Of a DNA stretch of 64,000 bases, positions 61,293-64,000 are shown piece by piece. The stretch lies in the NCBI RefSeq assembly GCF_030408735.1, contig NZ_CP047204.1:310001-374000 (forward strand). Reading direction: 5' to 3'. A program made the position numbers and the translations under genes. Within the stretch, counting starts at the first letter, position 1. Each line of letters opens with the position of its first letter. The notes under the pieces are model-generated. The model saw only the letters and a program-made list of their open reading frames with translations. It was not told where the DNA came from and ran no database searches. This stretch comes from Corynebacterium faecale (lineage in GTDB: Bacteria; Actinomycetota; Actinomycetes; Mycobacteriales; Mycobacteriaceae).

Positions 61293-62222
61293 GTGAGATT
61301 AGGTGTATTGGACGTGGGCAGTAACACTGTCCACTTGATTGCGGTAGACGCTCGTACGGGTGGGCATCCCACCCCTATGAGCAATTGGCGTACCCCGTTG
61401 CGTCTTGTCGAGCTTCTCGACGACTCCGGGGCGATCAATGAGAAGGGGGTGAACAAACTCACCTCCGCCGTTGGTGAAGCTGCCGAACTGGCGGAAAAAC
61501 TCCGCTGTGCGGAGCTGATGTCGTTTGCCACCTCAGCTGTGCGTTCCGCCACCAACAGCGAGGAAGTTCTCGACCATGTGGAGGAACAGACCGGTGTCCG
61601 CCTCAACATCCTTTCCGGTGAAGAGGAGGCCCGCCAGACGTTCCTTGCGGTGCGCCGCTGGTATGGCTGGTCCGCCGGCCGCATCACCAACCTGGATATC
61701 GGTGGTGGTTCCCTGGAGATCTCCTCTGGTTCCGACGAGAACCCGGACATGGCCTTCTCCCTGGATCTGGGTGCAGGCCGTCTGACCCATCAGTGGTTTG
61801 ACACCGATCCGCCGGCCCGCAAGAAAGTCAACCTGCTGCGTGATTATATTGACGCGGAACTGGTCGTTGCCGCGCAGCAGATGCGCACGCTCGGCCCGGC
61901 ACGGCTCGCTGTGGGTACCTCCAAGACCTTCCGTACCCTCGCGCGTCTGACCGGTGCCGCTCCTTCATCTGCCGGCCCCCACGTCACCCGCACCCTGACC
62001 GCTCCCGGTCTGCGTCAGTTGATTGCCTTTATCTCACGAATGACTGCAGCTGACCGTGCGGAGCTGGAAGGTATCAGCGCTGACCGTTCGCATCAGATTG
62101 TCGCGGGTGCGCTGGTGGCGGAGGCCGCCATGCGTGCTCTGGACATCGACAAAATTGAGATCTGCCCGTGGGCTCTCCGCGAGGGTGTTATCTTCACGCG
62201 GATCGATAAGGGTCTCGAGTAG
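61293..62222 (+). CDS. Exopolyphosphatase of the Ppx/GppA family
   Basis: 309 residues, the short actinobacterial form. N-terminal phosphate loop [43 protein letters not shown], and [12 protein letters not shown] for the second phosphate loop. Releases phosphate from polyphosphate ends; C. glutamicum has two such genes (ppx1/ppx2) and this one matches the proC-linked copy. GTG start with 26 nt to the next gene after its stop. Confidence 0.87.
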   Translation: MRLGVLDVGSNTVHLIAVDARTGGHPTPMSNWRTPLRLVELLDDSGAINEKGVNKLTSAVGEAAELAEKLRCAELMSFATSAVRSATNSEEVLDHVEEQTGVRLNILSGEEEARQTFLAVRRWYGWSAGRITNLDIGGGSLEISSGSDENPDMAFSLDLGAGRLTHQWFDTDPPARKKVNLLRDYIDAELVVAAQQMRTLGPARLAVGTSKTFRTLARLTGAAPSSAGPHVTRTLTAPGLRQLIAFISRMTAADRAELEGISADRSHQIVAGALVAEAAMRALDIDKIEICPWALREGVIFTRIDKGLE

Positions 62223-62248
62223 ATTTGTTAGGAAAGGAGTTGGCGTAG

Positions 62249-63235
62249 ATGAGTGAAGAAAAACTTACTGTCGCGGAGCTGATGGCCCGCGCAGCCAAGG
62301 AGGGGCACTCAACGGACGCTCCCCGGCGACGTCGTCGCCGCAGCCTGGAAGATGGTGGCGTTTCCGTCGCTGAGCTGACCGGCTCCATTCCTGCTGTCAA
62401 GGAGAAGCCGGCGGAGTCCAGGCATTCCGCGGTCAAGATCGATGACCCCGCAACGCCACCGGCCACCCCGGTTGAGACTCCTGCCAGCGCTGTGTCTGAG
62501 TCGCCGGTGGAGGCCGCCGAGGTTAAAGCAGCACCACAGGTTGCGCCGAAGGCAGAGGCTAAGCCTGAGGTTGCGGCCGAGCCTGCCGTAGAGGTGACTC
62601 CAGCGGCTGAACCCGTAGCTGCACCGCAGGCGGAGGAGAGCACACCTGAAAAGGCCGAGCTCCCCGTCAAGCCCGCACCCGTGCGTTCTGCACCCAGCGA
62701 GGATGAGACCATGGTGCTCAGTATCGTGGATGAGAAGGATCCGATCCGTCTCACCACCGGTGCGTTCCCCGTGGTCCCTGCCTCTGCGGTGAAGCCCGCG
62801 CAGGTTCAGCAGTCATCTGCCGACACCCAGGATGCTGAGGCGGCCGCCGATGCGGAGTTCGCCGCCACCGGATCGGAGGATCGGGCAGCTGACTATCCTG
62901 CGGACACCATGCAGATGGACGCCACCACCGGTGAACTCGAGGTGTCTGATGCCGCTGATGAGGCTGAAGAGAAGGAATCCGGCAAGGTGTCGGTGTTCTC
63001 CGTGCTCCTCATGGCGATCGTCGGAGTGGTGCTCGGTGCCGCTGTGTTCCTCGCTTTCGAGATGCTCTGGGAGCGCCTCAACAACTGGCTGGTGGCCCTC
63101 CTGGCCATCGCGGTTACCCTGGGCATGGTCGGAATCGTCCATGCGCTGCGGACCTCCCGTGATGGTTTCAGCATGGTGCTTGCCGGTGTGGTCGGCCTGG
63201 TCATGACCTTCGGGCCCCTGCTCATCGTGTTCTAA
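62249..63235 (+). CDS. Membrane protein with Ala/Glu/Pro-rich cytoplasmic tail
   Basis: 328 residues with a strong AAAGGAG site. N-terminus MSEEKLTVAELMARAAKEGH followed by a basic stretch PRRRRRRSLEDGGVSVAELTG, which resembles corynebacterial and mycobacterial cell-wall-linked membrane proteins. Residues 50-245 are low-complexity Ala/Glu/Pro/Val; three hydrophobic helices lie at about 250-328. Function unknown. Co-transcribed with the upstream exopolyphosphatase gene. Confidence 0.7.
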   Translation: MSEEKLTVAELMARAAKEGHSTDAPRRRRRRSLEDGGVSVAELTGSIPAVKEKPAESRHSAVKIDDPATPPATPVETPASAVSESPVEAAEVKAAPQVAPKAEAKPEVAAEPAVEVTPAAEPVAAPQAEESTPEKAELPVKPAPVRSAPSEDETMVLSIVDEKDPIRLTTGAFPVVPASAVKPAQVQQSSADTQDAEAAADAEFAATGSEDRAADYPADTMQMDATTGELEVSDAADEAEEKESGKVSVFSVLLMAIVGVVLGAAVFLAFEMLWERLNNWLVALLAIAVTLGMVGIVHALRTSRDGFSMVLAGVVGLVMTFGPLLIVF

Positions 63236-63271
63236 ACAGCGCTTTCTATCGCTCAGCCACGCGCAGTGATC

Positions 63272-63304
63272 ACCGCCCATCCACCTGCGGATGGGCGGTT
63301 TTTC
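63272..63304 (+). terminator. Terminator upstream of proC
   Basis: 11-bp perfect stem ACCGCCCATCC/GGATGGGCGGT with a 6-nt loop and TTTTT tail. Confidence 0.88.
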
Positions 63305-63352
63305 ATGACCTGATTCTGCGCAACAGGTGGGGAAGATGGCACTGTGGAGGGT

Positions 63353-64000
63353 ATGACAACAATTGCAGTAATTGGTGGCGGTCAGATCGGCGAGGCACTG
63401 GTCTCCGGTCTGGTGGCAGCCGACGTGAACCCACAGAACATCCGAGTCACCAACCGACGTGAGGAACGCGGAGCAGAACTCCACGAGCGTTATGGCGTGG
63501 TGGCACTCACCGACAATGCGCAGGCGGTGGATGAAGCCGATGTGGTTTTCCTCTGCGTGAAGCCGAAGATGATCCTCGATGTGCTCGCGGAGATCTCCAC
63601 CACCGTGGACAACAACTCAGCAGCCACGGTGATGGTCAGCATGGCCGCGGGCATCAACCTGGCCTCCATGGAGGAGAAGGTGTCCGCGGGCCTGCCCATC
63701 GTGCGTGTCATGCCGAACACCCCGATGCTGGTGCGCAAGGGGATGTGCACGGTGACCGGAGGCCGCTTCGTTGATGGGGAGCAGCTGGACCTGGTCCAGG
63801 AGCTGCTCCGCTCCGTGGGTGATGTCCTGGTGGTGGAAGAGTCCGATATTGATGCGGTGACCGCCATGTCGGGTTCTTCACCGGCGTATCTCTTCCTGGT
63901 GACCGAAGCCCTCATTGATGCCGGCGTGAACCTGGGACTGACCCGCGCCGCAGCACAGCAGCTGGCGGTCAGTGCCTTCCATGGCGCTGCATCCATGCTC
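63353..64000 (+). CDS. proC: Pyrroline-5-carboxylate reductase (3' end outside the window)
   Basis: 216 codons are visible with no stop before the window edge. The NADPH loop [17 protein letters not shown] is followed by [25 protein letters not shown] and the dimer-site [12 protein letters not shown]. It reduces pyrroline-5-carboxylate to proline. Full length should be about 270 residues. Own promoter likely, since a terminator precedes it. Confidence 0.93.
   Translation, partial: MTTIAVIGGGQIGEALVSGLVAADVNPQNIRVTNRREERGAELHERYGVVALTDNAQAVDEADVVFLCVKPKMILDVLAEISTTVDNNSAATVMVSMAAGINLASMEEKVSAGLPIVRVMPNTPMLVRKGMCTVTGGRFVDGEQLDLVQELLRSVGDVLVVEESDIDAVTAMSGSSPAYLFLVTEALIDAGVNLGLTRAAAQQLAVSAFHGAASML

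Overview
The window is a chromosomal segment of a mycolic-acid actinobacterium. It is almost certainly a Corynebacterium of the C. glutamicum / C. efficiens group. The evidence is an antigen-85-type mycolyltransferase, mycothiol synthesis (mshA), a fused rmlC-rmlD gene, the lpd - ramB - sdhCAB order, GlxR- and DtxR-like boxes, and a high GC content. The assignment rests on recognised proteins and gene order; no database was searched.

Layout. 1-1.3 kb: a decayed IS3-family element. 1.6-4.2 kb: envelope sugar genes (two GT2 glycosyltransferases and a DUF2304 partner). 4.4-9.8 kb: secreted nucleotidase UshA, a zinc alcohol dehydrogenase, a CoA-disulfide-reductase/rhodanese fusion behind a CsoR/CstR-type operator, and an SdpI-like membrane protein. 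9.8-13.1 kb: the dTDP-rhamnose operon rmlB-rmlCD-rmlA. 13.1-16.5 kb: an AT-rich foreign island holding a retron-type tripartite system: a PRTase-like/winged-helix effector, a 190-nt structured non-coding region, and a reverse transcriptase. 16.5-23.4 kb: a TspO-like protein, a flippase-like protein, two peptidases and a mycolyltransferase. 23.4-32.7 kb: central metabolism (lpd, the acetate regulator ramB, sdhCAB). 32.7-44.2 kb: small membrane proteins, a TetR-controlled pair of DHA2 exporters with two tandem operators, purU, deoC, and a Bcr/CflA-type exporter behind a second CsoR-type box. 44.3-47.1 kb: the copper operon copA-csoR behind a third such box. 47.2-64 kb: an LmeA-like lipid-binding protein, murB, fadD, mshA, gpmA, the SenX3/RegX3 two-component system, an FtsX-type permease without a neighbouring ATPase, exopolyphosphatase and proC (cut by the window end).

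The main discovery candidate is the retron-like system at 13.46-16.26 kb. Its RT keeps the catalytic aspartates and retron-like motifs but departs from two residues usually quoted as retron signatures. Its partner joins a phosphoribosyltransferase-like domain to a C-terminal winged helix in one chain. The ncRNA carries a 12-bp perfect msd-like stem just upstream of the RT. A second theme is a set of three near-identical CsoR/CstR-type palindromes in front of copA, a rhodanese oxidoreductase and an MFS exporter, suggesting a wider copper or persulfide regulon.
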